From: an uncultured Collinsella sp.
Lineage (GTDB): Bacteria; Actinomycetota; Coriobacteriia; Coriobacteriales; Coriobacteriaceae
Assembly (NCBI GenBank): GCA_902495525.1
Contig: CABUXL010000011.1
Location: forward strand, 1-58,956
Reading direction: 5' to 3'
Length of the DNA: 58,956 nucleotides
The notes beneath the pieces are model-generated. The model searched no databases, was not told the DNA's origin, and saw only the letters and a list, made by a program, of their open reading frames with translations. Numbering within the stretch: position 1 is the first letter of the stretch; each line of letters starts with the position of its first letter. A program made the position numbers and the translations under genes. Positions 1 to 8,592 of this stretch are shown piece after piece.

Positions 1-57
1 CGGCCTGAACAATCGTCAATATCGGTCGGAGGGGTGGCTTTGTAAAGCCGTTTGTCT

Positions 58-145
58 CCACCCGCGTAGCGGGTGGTTTAAAGCTGGCCGCTGCGCGGCC
101 AGCGGACTAAAGTCTTGAACAAAAACACGCCGCTCGGGAGCGGCG
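58..145. repeat. Cluster of three short hairpins at the window edge
   Basis: Three perfect palindromes lie close together: 58-76 (7-bp arms, CCACCCG/CGGGTGG), 83-103 (9-bp arms, GCTGGCCGC/GCGGCCAGC) and 128-145 (8-bp arms, CGCCGCTC/GAGCGGCG). Short AT-rich stretches with 'taaag' lie between them. No gene is seen in 1-348. Strings of short hairpins like this occur at ends of IS200/IS605-type elements and in REP sequences, but no transposase is visible here, so the identity is open. Confidence 0.5.
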
Positions 146-348
146 CATTCATTCGAATCCACATTTGAGTGTATCAGCGAACCCAAAAGGTTGCGCAACG
201 AATGGGCAAATACGAGGTGCGACCGGACCCATCCACGCGATAAGCGGATGAAAAGCAGGTTTGTTGCACAACAAATGTATGAACGCGCACCCAATTATGA
301 GCGCCCCGTGCGGCAGGCCGACGGGAGATGCCGCGGAGCTGACGCCGC

Positions 349-945
349 CTAGATCGCGCGGCGGGCCTCGATAGCACGGCCAAGCGTAAGCTCGTCGGCA
401 TACTCCAAGTCGCCGCCCACGGGAAGGCCGCTCGCAAGACGCGATACCTCAACGCCCAATGGCTTGATGGTGCGAGCAAGGTAACTCGCCGTGGTCTCGC
501 CCTCAATGTTGGGGTTGGTAGCGATAATGACCTCGTGGATGTCCTCGTGGCCCAGGCGCGCCAGCAGCTCGCGAATGTGCAGCTGCTCGGGACCGATCTT
601 GTCCATGGGGCTGATCACGCCGCCCAGCACATGGTACAGGCCATGGTAGCTGCCCGTGCGCTCGATTGCCTGGACGTCGCGCGGCTCGCCCACCACGCAA
701 ATGCGAGTGGTATCGCGCATCGGGTCCTGGCAGATGGAGCACTCGTCGGCCGTGGCGTAGTTAAAGCAACGGCTGCAAAAGTGGACCTCCTGCTTGACCT
801 CCAGGATGGCCTCGGCCAGGCGACGGGCCTCCTCGGCATCGGCCTCAAGCAGGTAGTAGGCGATGCGCTGGGCCGACTTGGGACCAATGCCCGGCAGACG
901 ACCCAGCTCATCGAGCAGTTTTTGCAGACTGTGATTCGCACTCAT
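349..945 (-). CDS. recR: Recombination mediator protein RecR
   Basis: RecR acts with RecO (and RecF) to load RecA on gapped DNA in the cytoplasm. The 198-residue product has the normal family length. It has an N-terminal helix-hairpin-helix (LPGIGPKSAQRIAYYLL, about residues 17-33), a four-cysteine zinc module (CSRC...CSIC, about 57-72) and a Toprim domain with conserved ATNPNIEGETTA (about 140-151). The ATG at 945 is the natural start because MSANHSLQKLLDELGRLPG matches the usual RecR N-terminus. It lies 13 nt downstream of ybaB on the same strand, the common ybaB-recR pairing. The usual third partner, dnaX, is also nearby but separated by an opposite-strand gene. Confidence 0.97.
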   Translation of the reverse strand: MSANHSLQKLLDELGRLPGIGPKSAQRIAYYLLEADAEEARRLAEAILEVKQEVHFCSRCFNYATADECSICQDPMRDTTRICVVGEPRDVQAIERTGSYHGLYHVLGGVISPMDKIGPEQLHIRELLARLGHEDIHEVIIATNPNIEGETTASYLARTIKPLGVEVSRLASGLPVGGDLEYADELTLGRAIEARRAI

Positions 946-958
946 ATATATGCGTGTC

Positions 959-1279
959 TTAGAACGGCATGCCCGGGATGTTGAGGCCGCCGGTGATGGC
1001 GCCCATCTGCTTGTTGGCGAGCTCGTTGACGCCGCGGACGGCCTCGTTGACAGCAGCCATGATCATGTCCTGCAGCATATCGACGTCCTCGGGATCGAGC
1101 GCATCGGGGTCGATGGTGAGGTTGACGAGCTCCATCTCGCCGTTGACGGTCACCTTGACCATGCCGCCGCCGGCAGAGGCGTCGACGGTCTGGGACTTGA
1201 GGTTCTCCTGCGCGGCGGCAAGCTGCTCCTGCATCTTGCGGGCCTGCTTCATCATCTGCTGCATGTTCATACCGGCCAT
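959..1279 (-). CDS. ybaB: YbaB/EbfC family nucleoid-associated protein
   Basis: Small DNA-binding protein of the YbaB/EbfC family (106 residues; the family is about 100-110). It forms dimers that bind DNA and is almost always encoded next to recR and/or dnaX. The sequence shows the N-terminal amphipathic helix (MKQARKMQEQLAAAQENL), then the conserved core with VTVNGEMELVNLTIDP and a C-terminal helix. A methionine-rich start (MAGMNMQQMM) is typical. AAGGAG sits 6-7 nt before the ATG at 1279. It is transcribed with recR, 13 nt downstream. Confidence 0.95.
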   Translation of the reverse strand: MAGMNMQQMMKQARKMQEQLAAAQENLKSQTVDASAGGGMVKVTVNGEMELVNLTIDPDALDPEDVDMLQDMIMAAVNEAVRGVNELANKQMGAITGGLNIPGMPF

Positions 1280-1619
1280 GATGGCTCCTTTACGTGCGGC
1301 CGCACGCCAAGCTGCAAGGGCAGCCGGAGCGCGGCGGGGCTTTCAAACTCAAAAATCGTACCACGGCACGAGGCCAGCGAGCGGGGCGGACGTGTTACCT
1401 CAGTCGATATACATGTCCTGGAGCGCAAGCCGCACCCATAGATTATGCAAAGTTGAATAATTCGCATCTGCATAATATTTAAAGCTAAATCTTGTAGAGC
1501 CGGAATCCGACATTTAATGCGTACCACTAAATGGCTAAATGCCGAGCCACTACTCGAGGCGGCGCTCATGACGGCGAGGTATAATTTGATTGCCATAGAT
1601 AGTAATTTGGAGGTGCCCC
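1280..1619. other. Intergenic region between ybaB and a small membrane-protein gene
   Basis: No gene is supported here. It holds the divergent start regions of ybaB-recR (minus) and the gene at 1620 (plus). TATAAT at 1580-1585 is a plausible -10 box for the plus-strand gene; no convincing -35 was seen. I looked for the SRP RNA (ffs), which often lies near dnaX/recR, and did not find its conserved GGAAGCAGC-type apical loop. Confidence 0.5.
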
Positions 1620-2093
1620 ATGAATGCCCCCAACGCGCTCCAAAACATCCGCTCAAAACACCCCGTTGCATATGTGGTTCTCTATCTCTTTGTCGGCTGG
1701 GCATTGCTGGTTGTCATCACCCATGCCATAGCTTTTGGAGCAGAACTGCTGATAGCCAGCTCGGACCAGCCCGTCGTCAAATGGGAGACGACCGATGAGT
1801 GCACCGACGGAACCCGAACCGTCTACTACAACAGCCCGTCCCTCTATCAAGAGTTCAAGGTCAAGATAAAGGACTTCAAGATTGTCGATGCCGAGCTAGG
1901 CGTTTATTTGGCAATCGGAGCAACCATTAACGCCGAGCAAGTCGAGTACACGGACAGCCATGCGACGTATCGTATCGACCTCAGCATCCTAGGCCGACCG
2001 TCACGCACCTGTCTGCTCAAATGCGACATACGCGGCACCACGTTGCACATGTCCGAAATACAGATGCGCCCGGGCAAAGAGATCTCTTCTTGA
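1620..2093 (+). CDS. Hypothetical single-pass membrane protein
   Basis: A 157-residue protein of unknown function. Residues about 17-43 form one long hydrophobic segment (YVVLYLFVGWALLVVITHA...) and the remaining 110 residues are soluble, so it is probably an N-terminally anchored protein with an external domain. The external part is rich in beta-type sequence and holds two pairs of charged strands but no motif that I recognise. GGAGGT stands 5 nt before the ATG, a strong ribosome site, and TATAAT lies 35 nt upstream. It is on its own, converging on dnaX (20 nt between stops). Confidence 0.7.
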   Translation: MNAPNALQNIRSKHPVAYVVLYLFVGWALLVVITHAIAFGAELLIASSDQPVVKWETTDECTDGTRTVYYNSPSLYQEFKVKIKDFKIVDAELGVYLAIGATINAEQVEYTDSHATYRIDLSILGRPSRTCLLKCDIRGTTLHMSEIQMRPGKEISS

Positions 2094-2114
2094 GCAGCAT
2101 ACCCGCCCGCACGG

Positions 2115-4553
2115 TTACTCCACCGGCTTGAAGATGGTGGACTGACCGAAGACGCTGCGGATGAGGGCCTTGGCCTCGTCCTCGGTCTGCGGGATGCTCG
2201 GGGCTGCGCCCTGGTGGCCGAAGGGGCTGCCGGCGCCGGGGTTGGACTCCCAGGGAGCTGCAGGAGCGTCCTCCTCTTTGGGGGCAGTTACAGCGGACTT
2301 GGGCGCGGGCGTCGCACCCGGCACGTCGAACGGAGGCAGATCGTCCCCGCTCGCATCGCCAGCGAAGCCGCCGACCATAGCGTCGTCGTAGGGCACCTGC
2401 TCGGATTCCCACGGCGCGGACCGCGCGACAGGTTGGGCCTTGGGAGCAGCCGAGCGCTCGGGCGCACGGGGTGCGGGCTCGGTCGGGAGCTTACCCGTGG
2501 CAGGAGCGCCGGCGGGGTTGTCGGAACGTAGCCAGGGGGCTTTGCCCAGGTCAGACGACTTGGGCGCGGGCGAGACGGGCTTGGGCGCGGGTGTCGGAGC
2601 AGCCGGTTTGGGCGCCGCGGGCTTAGGCGCCGACGGGGTCGATGCCGCTACCGGCGCCGCTTGCTGCTGCGGCGCGCTGGCGCTCGAGGATACAGGGGCC
2701 GCCGAGGACACGGGTTGCGGGTCCGCAGATGCCGCAGCCCGTGCAGATGGAGAATGCTCCTCATGTTGAGGAGCCGGCGTGCCACCCCCATCCAGGACAT
2801 AGTCGACGGTACGACGACCGAAGACCGCGCAAACCGTCGGCAGGACCACCGACTGCGTATCGGCGCGACCGAGCATCTTAATGGCAAAAGTCGAACCCGC
2901 GGGGAACGAGACCGTGAGCCTGGAGCCGTCGTCGGCCGTGGCGCGGGCGTTGAGCAAAAGTCCTGCGTAGGAAGCCTGACGCGCCTTGACGCGCTCGACG
3001 ACCTCGGCCCATTTGCGCTGCAGCTCTCCGGCGTCCTCGACCGCGGGGGTCTCGGCGGCGCCGGCGGCAGCAACCTGAGCGGCATTGTTGGACTGGGGCT
3101 GAGGCGTCAGAGCCGGCGCAGGCTGAGGCGCAGGCGCTGCAGGCTTGGAAGCTGACACGGACGCAGAACGGGGCGCAGGCTGGGCAGTCGGAACAGCAGC
3201 ACCACGGTCCCAAGGCATACCTCCCTGGCGCGCGGACGTAGCAGCGGGGGCAGCGGATGCCGCCGGAGCGGCAGCGCGGGCGCCCGAAATGAGCGTCGGC
3301 TGTTGGGCAGCAGCGGGTACGGATGCTGCAGGCGCGGCGGCCTGAGCAGCAGCCACGCTCGCCGGCACGGCGCCGTTGGCAACCATGGCCTCCAGACGCG
3401 CCACGCGCTCGGCCAATGCCTCAATCGTTAAATCAGCCTCGGGACGTGCCAGACGCGTGCAGGCGATCTCGAGCACCAGGCGCACGTCGCTCGCGCCCCT
3501 CATCTCCAGTGCGGCATCGTCGAGCACCGTCAGCACACGGGCCAGGCGGTCGGCAGGATGCTCGCCAAAGGCAGCGGCCTCGGCAGCAAGCGCCTCGGCC
3601 TGCTCAGCACCGCCCTCAAACAACTCGGCACGGGCACCGGCAACGCAGGCAACATACACGTCGCGCACGTGCGCCACCAGGTCGCGCGTCAGCTCCAGCA
3701 GGTCGTTTCCTTCCTCGACCTGCGCGCGAATAAGCCCATATAGCTCGGCGACATCACGCTCGGCGATGGCGCGGGCAAACTCGCCCAGGATCTGGTCCGA
3801 AACCTCGCCCAAAAGCGAGCGGGCATCGTCCGCATGCACAGAACCGTTGCCAAAGACGCTCAGCTGCTCCAGCGTGGACAACGCGTCGCGCATGCCGCCC
3901 TTGGCATGGCGCGCCACGATAGCCAGCGCCTCGTCGTCGTAATCAAAGCCCTCCTGCTCGCACACGTATGCCAGGCGATGCTCAATATCCTCGTTGCCGA
4001 TGCGATGGAAATCGAAACGCTGGCAGCGCGAGAGGATGGTCTCCAGAATCTTTTGCGGGTCGGTGGTGCACAGCACAAAGATCACGTGTGCCGGCGGCTC
4101 CTCAAGCGTCTTGAGCAGCGCGTTGAACGCCGCCGTCGTGAGCATGTGGACCTCGTCGATGATATAAATCTTGTACTTGCCGCGCACCGGGGCAAAGTTG
4201 ACGGAGTTGATGATCTCCTCGCGCACGTTGTCCACGCCGGTACGGCTTGCGGCATCGAGCTCGTAAACATCGGGGTGGTTACCCTCGGCAATGAGCTCGC
4301 ACTCCTCGCAAGTACCGTCGGGCATGCAGCCGCTTGCACCCTCGGCGCGCGCCGCCTCGGCATTGCGGCACAGCAGCGCCTTAGCCAGGATGCGCGCCAT
4401 GGTGGTCTTGCCCGTGCCGCGCGGACCGCAGAACAGGTACGCATGGGACAGGCGTCCCTCGGTGATGGCGTGCTCGAGCGTCGAGACGATATGCTGCTGG
4501 CCCACCACGGAGTCGAAGGTGAGCGGGCGATACTTTCGGTACAACGATTCCAT
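2115..4553 (-). CDS. dnaX: DNA polymerase III subunit gamma/tau
   Basis: Clamp-loader ATPase of the replicative polymerase. MESLYRKYRPLTFDSVVGQ is the canonical N-terminus, so the start is the ATG at 4553, preceded by GGGGGAG; an in-frame extension to 4664 has no support. Visible are Walker A (GPRGTGKTT, about 45-53), a cysteine-rich zinc module between about 68 and 90, the DEVHML Walker B (about 130) and the sensor SRC (about 170). After about residue 370 the protein becomes a very long Ala/Pro-rich linker with a short structured tau-like segment (WAEVVERVKARQASYAGLLLN). At 812 residues it is longer than many gamma/tau proteins, as is common in GC-rich actinobacteria. No slippery A-run that would produce a short gamma form was seen. 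Confidence 0.97.
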   Translation of the reverse strand: MESLYRKYRPLTFDSVVGQQHIVSTLEHAITEGRLSHAYLFCGPRGTGKTTMARILAKALLCRNAEAARAEGASGCMPDGTCEECELIAEGNHPDVYELDAASRTGVDNVREEIINSVNFAPVRGKYKIYIIDEVHMLTTAAFNALLKTLEEPPAHVIFVLCTTDPQKILETILSRCQRFDFHRIGNEDIEHRLAYVCEQEGFDYDDEALAIVARHAKGGMRDALSTLEQLSVFGNGSVHADDARSLLGEVSDQILGEFARAIAERDVAELYGLIRAQVEEGNDLLELTRDLVAHVRDVYVACVAGARAELFEGGAEQAEALAAEAAAFGEHPADRLARVLTVLDDAALEMRGASDVRLVLEIACTRLARPEADLTIEALAERVARLEAMVANGAVPASVAAAQAAAPAASVPAAAQQPTLISGARAAAPAASAAPAATSARQGGMPWDRGAAVPTAQPAPRSASVSASKPAAPAPQPAPALTPQPQSNNAAQVAAAGAAETPAVEDAGELQRKWAEVVERVKARQASYAGLLLNARATADDGSRLTVSFPAGSTFAIKMLGRADTQSVVLPTVCAVFGRRTVDYVLDGGGTPAPQHEEHSPSARAAASADPQPVSSAAPVSSSASAPQQQAAPVAASTPSAPKPAAPKPAAPTPAPKPVSPAPKSSDLGKAPWLRSDNPAGAPATGKLPTEPAPRAPERSAAPKAQPVARSAPWESEQVPYDDAMVGGFAGDASGDDLPPFDVPGATPAPKSAVTAPKEEDAPAAPWESNPGAGSPFGHQGAAPSIPQTEDEAKALIRSVFGQSTIFKPVE

Positions 4554-4669
4554 GGGTGCTCCCCCGGGTATACTGAGTCTTGTTGCCGCGGCGGCCATGC
4601 GGTCGCACGGCATACTGCATTCCATAATAACCCGTACGGCGAGCCCGCCGCGATAGGAGTCCAAAGAGC

Positions 4670-5386
4670 ATGGCAGACGCAGAGAGCAACCTCGTTCCCT
4701 CCGAAGCAGCCGACCAGGTCGAGGTCGCGCTCGAGGAGCAGGCCGCAGCCGACGACGGCATCCTGTACCTCAACGAGTACCAGTACGAAAACGACCTCGT
4801 CACCGACTTCGCCCGCCTGGTCGCCTCGCCCAGGCGTCGCGGCTCGCTGTATGTCGCCGCCGCGATTGCCGCGCTCATCGGCATCGGCATGTTGGTGGCC
4901 GGCGGCAACTGGATCAAGTTCGGCGTCGTCCTGATCGTATTCGGCGCCTTTTTGGCCTGGTGGAGCAAGAACCTGCACCACACGCTCGCCCGCGACTTTA
5001 TCGACGCCGTCGAGGCAGACGAGTCCATGGGCGGCCGCTACCGCCGCGTAGCCGCCAACGAGGACGGCCTGATGGTCTGGGGCAAGAGCGGCAAGTCGCA
5101 GTTCTTCCCGTTTGAAAAGCTCGACCACGTGCTCGACGGCGAGCGCATCTTTGTGGCCATGTTCGCCGACCAGGGCGTGACGATCCCTAAGGACACCTTT
5201 GTTCGCGGCGATGCCGAGCAGTTTGGCACCTTCCTTAAGGCACGCATCAACAAAAAACTCCGCATCGAGACCAAGCGCAAGAAGATGAAGGCAGAAAAGG
5301 CCGCCGCCGAAGCCAAACAGGGCGACAAACCCCAGGAGACCAAGGGCAAGCAGCGCAAGCAGAAGAAGAACAAGAAGAAGCGGTAG
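4670..5386 (+). CDS. YcxB-like membrane protein
   Basis: A 238-residue membrane protein. After an acidic N-terminus (residues 1-45) come two adjacent hydrophobic segments (about 60-78 and 84-100), then a soluble domain with GRYRRVAANEDGLMVWGKSGKSQFFPFEKLDHVLDGERIFVAMFADQGVTIPKDTF. This pattern matches the C-terminal domain of the YcxB-like family of unknown function. The last 35 residues are extremely basic (Lys-rich, ending NKKKR). It is divergent from dnaX, with 116 nt between the starts. No role can be given beyond an inner-membrane protein with a PH-like cytoplasmic domain. Confidence 0.75.
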   Translation: MADAESNLVPSEAADQVEVALEEQAAADDGILYLNEYQYENDLVTDFARLVASPRRRGSLYVAAAIAALIGIGMLVAGGNWIKFGVVLIVFGAFLAWWSKNLHHTLARDFIDAVEADESMGGRYRRVAANEDGLMVWGKSGKSQFFPFEKLDHVLDGERIFVAMFADQGVTIPKDTFVRGDAEQFGTFLKARINKKLRIETKRKKMKAEKAAAEAKQGDKPQETKGKQRKQKKNKKKR

Positions 5387-5489
5387 GCCAGCCGACACCG
5401 AAGACGCCTCGCCCCGCGTCATTCCGGGCCAGGGCGCCTGGGATCGAGCGCGAGTGCCACCGATGGACCCATTTTGCCTAGCTCTCGAG

Positions 5490-6149
5490 TTACTTCACTT
5501 CAAACCTTAAGAGCCTTCTCTCTGGCAGATCGGTCATCTTCATCGTATAAGTCCCAGGAAAAGCCTTCTCAAAACGGACGGTCTCGTAACCTTCGAAATA
5601 GTCGTTGGTGTTTTGCATCATGAATGGGACGAGCAACTCGTTCTCCGCCCCAACCTGTACAGCAAACGCAGCAGAACCGCCCAGAGCCGGCATTGCCTGC
5701 GTTATCAGATCGGTATTGACCACAAAGTCATAGTTTGGCGCAGACTCCGGCACCAAATGCCAAACATACGTCTTGATGCCGCCTTCGGCATTGTCCTTAT
5801 TCCTGACACGCATCTTTACGGCGATAACACACGTGATGTCGGCGTCCTTCAATTTCGTTTTCGTATCCACGATGCCATATTTTGAATAATCATCATGCGC
5901 ACGCTTGAGATACTCGCGCGGCGTGAGCAGCTCTGCCCCGTCTATGCAAAACGAATACCCGTCAGTCGCCACATCCTTCGAACCCAGAAACGCCCCATCC
6001 ATCGAGAGCCATTCGCCCTCCGCATAATATTTCTCAGGAATGACCGTCCGGTTCCCGTTAACGACGCTCACCCTCATGCCCGCAAGGCCGGTAGCAGCAC
6101 AGCCGAAAAGAGCAAGCACCGCCCGTCTTGTCCACAGGGTCTTCTTCAT
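5490..6149 (-). CDS. Exported protein of the ABC transporter operon, unknown function
   Basis: 219 residues. The N-terminus MKKTLWTRRAVLALFGCAATGLAG is a signal peptide or single anchor with a twin arginine; a cysteine follows the hydrophobic core (LFGC), a poor lipobox. The mature part is beta-rich (KLKDADITCVIAVKMRVRNKD..., FPGTYTMKMTDLPERRLLRFEVK) and looks like an immunoglobulin-type or DUF5028-like exported domain; this is tentative. It is the last gene of a minus-strand operon behind two permeases and an ATPase. I prefer the ATG at 6149; a GTG at 6158 would overlap the ATPase stop codon (GTGA). Its position suggests an accessory or immunity role for whatever the transporter handles. Confidence 0.6.
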   Translation of the reverse strand: MKKTLWTRRAVLALFGCAATGLAGMRVSVVNGNRTVIPEKYYAEGEWLSMDGAFLGSKDVATDGYSFCIDGAELLTPREYLKRAHDDYSKYGIVDTKTKLKDADITCVIAVKMRVRNKDNAEGGIKTYVWHLVPESAPNYDFVVNTDLITQAMPALGGSAAFAVQVGAENELLVPFMMQNTNDYFEGYETVRFEKAFPGTYTMKMTDLPERRLLRFEVK

Positions 6150-6154
6150 CGCGC

Positions 6155-6799
6155 TCACGACCTTTCCCGAACTTCCACAACGGCACCGTCGCGCATGCAG
6201 TAAACCCGATCGGCCAGCTCCTCGAGCACCTCTCCGTCATGGCTGGACAGAATAACCTCGCGACCCGTTGAGGCCGCCATCGCCACAACGCGCTTGAGCA
6301 TTTCAACGCCCGCTTCGTCGAGGGCATTTGTTGGCTCATCGAGAACAAGTAGCTTCGGCTTTTCCATAATTGCCGCAGCTATCCCCAGACGTTGCTTCAT
6401 CCCAAGCGAGTATGCTCGGAACTTCTTTTTTTCGTCTGCATCGAGCCCCACGAGCCGCAGGGCAGAGCGAATGTCCTCGGGGGTGGCAACGCCCTTGATC
6501 TGAGCGATGAGCTCCAGATTGTCGTAGCCAGACAGATATCCCAAAAAGGAAGGCGCCTCGATCAACATCCCCAGACTCGGCGGGAACGAGATGTCCGCCC
6601 CAAGCCTTTGGCCATCGATAGAGATTTCGCCTTCGGTAGGCTTGATCAATCCGCAGACCACTCGCATAAGCATGGTCTTACCCGAACCGTTTATCCCCTG
6701 AAGCCCAACCACAGTCCCAGGGTCAACCTCGATGGACACGTTGCGCAGAACATCGTTTTTGCCCATGCGCTTCGATACGTCCCTAACGATCACGCTCAT
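6155..6799 (-). CDS. ABC transporter ATP-binding protein
   Basis: 214-residue ABC ATPase, the usual size for a stand-alone subunit. Walker A is GINGSGKTML (about 36-45), the Q-loop region follows, the signature is YSLGMKQRLGIA (about 132-143), Walker B is LLVLDEPTNALDEAG (about 155-169), and the switch histidine lies in LSSHD (about 190). The family resembles the BcrA/CcmA-type exporters used for lantibiotics, bacitracin resistance and similar peptides. The ATG at 6799 overlaps the stop of the upstream permease (ATGA), so translation is coupled. The product would energise the two permeases at 6796-8513. Confidence 0.93.
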   Translation of the reverse strand: MSVIVRDVSKRMGKNDVLRNVSIEVDPGTVVGLQGINGSGKTMLMRVVCGLIKPTEGEISIDGQRLGADISFPPSLGMLIEAPSFLGYLSGYDNLELIAQIKGVATPEDIRSALRLVGLDADEKKKFRAYSLGMKQRLGIAAAIMEKPKLLVLDEPTNALDEAGVEMLKRVVAMAASTGREVILSSHDGEVLEELADRVYCMRDGAVVEVRERS

Positions 6800-7632
6800 A
6801 TCTTGTCCCCCTTTTCTATAAGGTCGGCCCTTCGAAACCACAGTCCGCCCAACGATAGGCATAACGACATAATCGCAATTGAAAACAAGACGCTCGAGCC
6901 CGTCGCGATTCCCTCTTTGACAATTCCGCCCCAGCGCAACAGCATTAGGGCGTTGCCTAACAGCACCCAATGCCGCGCAAATGCCGAACAGATCAGGTAG
7001 CTCGTTAAAACCACAAACGAGACCGACGGCCCAAGTACAAAGCCAATCACTGCCTGCGCAAACGCAAGCGCCTCGAAAGCAAGAAAGAGTCCTGTGAAAA
7101 ACGGCAGCGCATCCGCCTCGTCAGCTTTGAGAAACCACGGCGCCAAATTAGCCAGCTGAAGCGACTCGCCATGAATGACCGCGCTGAACGAGGAGCTCAC
7201 CACCAAGCTCCAAATCACAACAGAGCAAACCACCACGAGCAGCGAAAATGCCGTTACCGCCGCCACCAAGATAAAACGCGAGGCCCACCAAAGGGTTCTT
7301 GCCCGGCATCGAACAAGCGCTTGCAAACCAAGCCCGTGCAACGATTCGGTCGGATAATCGAGTGTTGTATAGAGAATAAGCAGAATGAGGAATAGCCACC
7401 CTAACGGAGGCACAAACATGAGCCCGGGCCTAGGCTCAAACGGAGCGGATCCGGCAAACACGAGCGCGAGATTATCAGCAAACCCCAAGGCATTCGTCCG
7501 AACCCCATACACAGAAGACAAGCCGTAGGCGTACACCAAGTTCGCAACGGTCACTGCCGCAACCGCAATAAAAGTAAGGATGTTCTTCTTCAAAACGGTC
7601 CTCAGGTCCGCGGCGACCAGCCTAAACAGCAT
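6796..7632 (-). CDS. ABC transporter permease subunit
   Basis: 278 residues with about six hydrophobic segments (for example ILTFIAVAAVTVANLVYAYGL near 20 and LGWLFLILLILYTTL near 77), typical of ABC-2-type exporter permeases. The N-terminus MLFRLVAADLRTVLKKN is the amphipathic start seen in such subunits. Its ATG at 7632 shares a base with the stop codon of the upstream permease (TGATG), and its own stop overlaps the ATPase start, so all three are coupled. No substrate can be read from the sequence; the context of a secreted small protein upstream suggests peptide export or self-protection. Confidence 0.8.
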   Translation of the reverse strand: MLFRLVAADLRTVLKKNILTFIAVAAVTVANLVYAYGLSSVYGVRTNALGFADNLALVFAGSAPFEPRPGLMFVPPLGWLFLILLILYTTLDYPTESLHGLGLQALVRCRARTLWWASRFILVAAVTAFSLLVVVCSVVIWSLVVSSSFSAVIHGESLQLANLAPWFLKADEADALPFFTGLFLAFEALAFAQAVIGFVLGPSVSFVVLTSYLICSAFARHWVLLGNALMLLRWGGIVKEGIATGSSVLFSIAIMSLCLSLGGLWFRRADLIEKGDKI

Positions 7633-8513
7633 CAGACCACCTCGCGTCTTTTTAAGAATCTCGCGGAAATCAAAGAAAAGACGAACAGCAAAATGATTTC
7701 TGCAAACCCTGCTCGAATGTCGGGCCAGTTATTTAGTGATTCCGACCTGATGCTGTTAAGAATGTTGCAGTTAAAGCCGACGCATGAAAGGACGCTAAAA
7801 ATCCAATCGTTAACAAAGTGCCATGCAACCATAATCAGATATGGAACGACCATCGCCTTGATTCTGCTGCGAAACACAACCGACAGACCAGTCACGGCCA
7901 TGGATAGAGCCCCCAGCGTCACCGCATCGAACAGTGTATAAACCAGCACATATAACAGAGGCCGGGAATAAAACAGACCAGAAAAATAGCTATGCAGATA
8001 GAGCCCGACGTAAGTCGATTCATCGACCCGGGGGAGATACGCGGGAAACAGCATTGAGACAATCAGGAAGTTCACGAGTAGCGGAATAGCCGTGACCGCA
8101 AACGCAGAGAGAAAAGCAGACAGCATCTTCACGTTCACGTATGCATTTCTAGAAACACGCGTGCAGATCTGCGCCTCGTAACCGCTCAAACGCTCGGACA
8201 GGCATGACCACGACCCGGCCAGCATGGCAAGCAACGGCAGCGCATAGAAAAACACCGATGCCGATAGCGGTGCATTTGCACTCACAACGATCCAGTTACC
8301 AAAGCTACTTTCACGCGTTTGGCCGAGGTATGCCTGGGCTTGCAAACCAACGCCATAGCCAAGCGATAACAGCTGCTTGCGCTCAGTCTCGAGCGTCCAC
8401 CATGCCTCAATGGCAGCCGCCATCGAAATTGCAGTTGCAACCATAAGGGTCAACGCAAATATAGGATTGCCAAATATCTTGGACAACTCGTGCCGCATTA
8501 GATTTCTATTCAA
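7632..8513 (-). CDS. ABC transporter permease subunit
   Basis: 293 residues, six or seven membrane segments, first of the two permease genes. It begins MNRNLMRHELSKIFGNPIFALTLMV, a classic ABC-2 permease start in which a charged amphipathic helix precedes the first membrane span. A large extracytoplasmic loop follows the first span (about 33-75). The start is probably TTG at 8513 behind GGGAGGG; an in-frame ATG at 8498 is an alternative with a poorer ribosome site. The two permeases have little obvious similarity to each other, so a heteromeric ABC-2 exporter is likely. Confidence 0.8.
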   Translation of the reverse strand: MNRNLMRHELSKIFGNPIFALTLMVATAISMAAAIEAWWTLETERKQLLSLGYGVGLQAQAYLGQTRESSFGNWIVVSANAPLSASVFFYALPLLAMLAGSWSCLSERLSGYEAQICTRVSRNAYVNVKMLSAFLSAFAVTAIPLLVNFLIVSMLFPAYLPRVDESTYVGLYLHSYFSGLFYSRPLLYVLVYTLFDAVTLGALSMAVTGLSVVFRSRIKAMVVPYLIMVAWHFVNDWIFSVLSCVGFNCNILNSIRSESLNNWPDIRAGFAEIILLFVFSLISARFLKRREVV

Positions 8514-8532
8514 GCGACATCACCCTCCCTTC

Positions 8533-8564
8533 GGCCGGGCCGAGCAGCAACACTCGGCCCGGCC
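8533..8564 (-). terminator. Intercistronic hairpin between secreted protein and transporter genes
   Basis: A perfect 12-bp inverted repeat (GGCCGGGCCGAG/CTCGGCCCGGCC, 8-nt loop) sits between the stop at 8593 and the permease start at 8513. There is no U-run after it on the minus strand. Such hairpins behind a small secreted-protein gene usually stabilise the upstream message or reduce read-through, giving more of the small protein than of the transporter. Confidence 0.6.
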
Positions 8565-8592
8565 CTAATCACAACAAGAAGCTGCGGATTGG

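Noticed and set aside
1280..1619. SRP RNA gene near dnaX/recR
   Set aside because: The conserved apical sequence and folding were not found on either strand.
4554..4664. N-terminal extension of DnaX from the ATG at 4664
   Set aside because: MESLYRKYRP is the family start and has a strong ribosome site at 4553; the extension is not conserved-looking.
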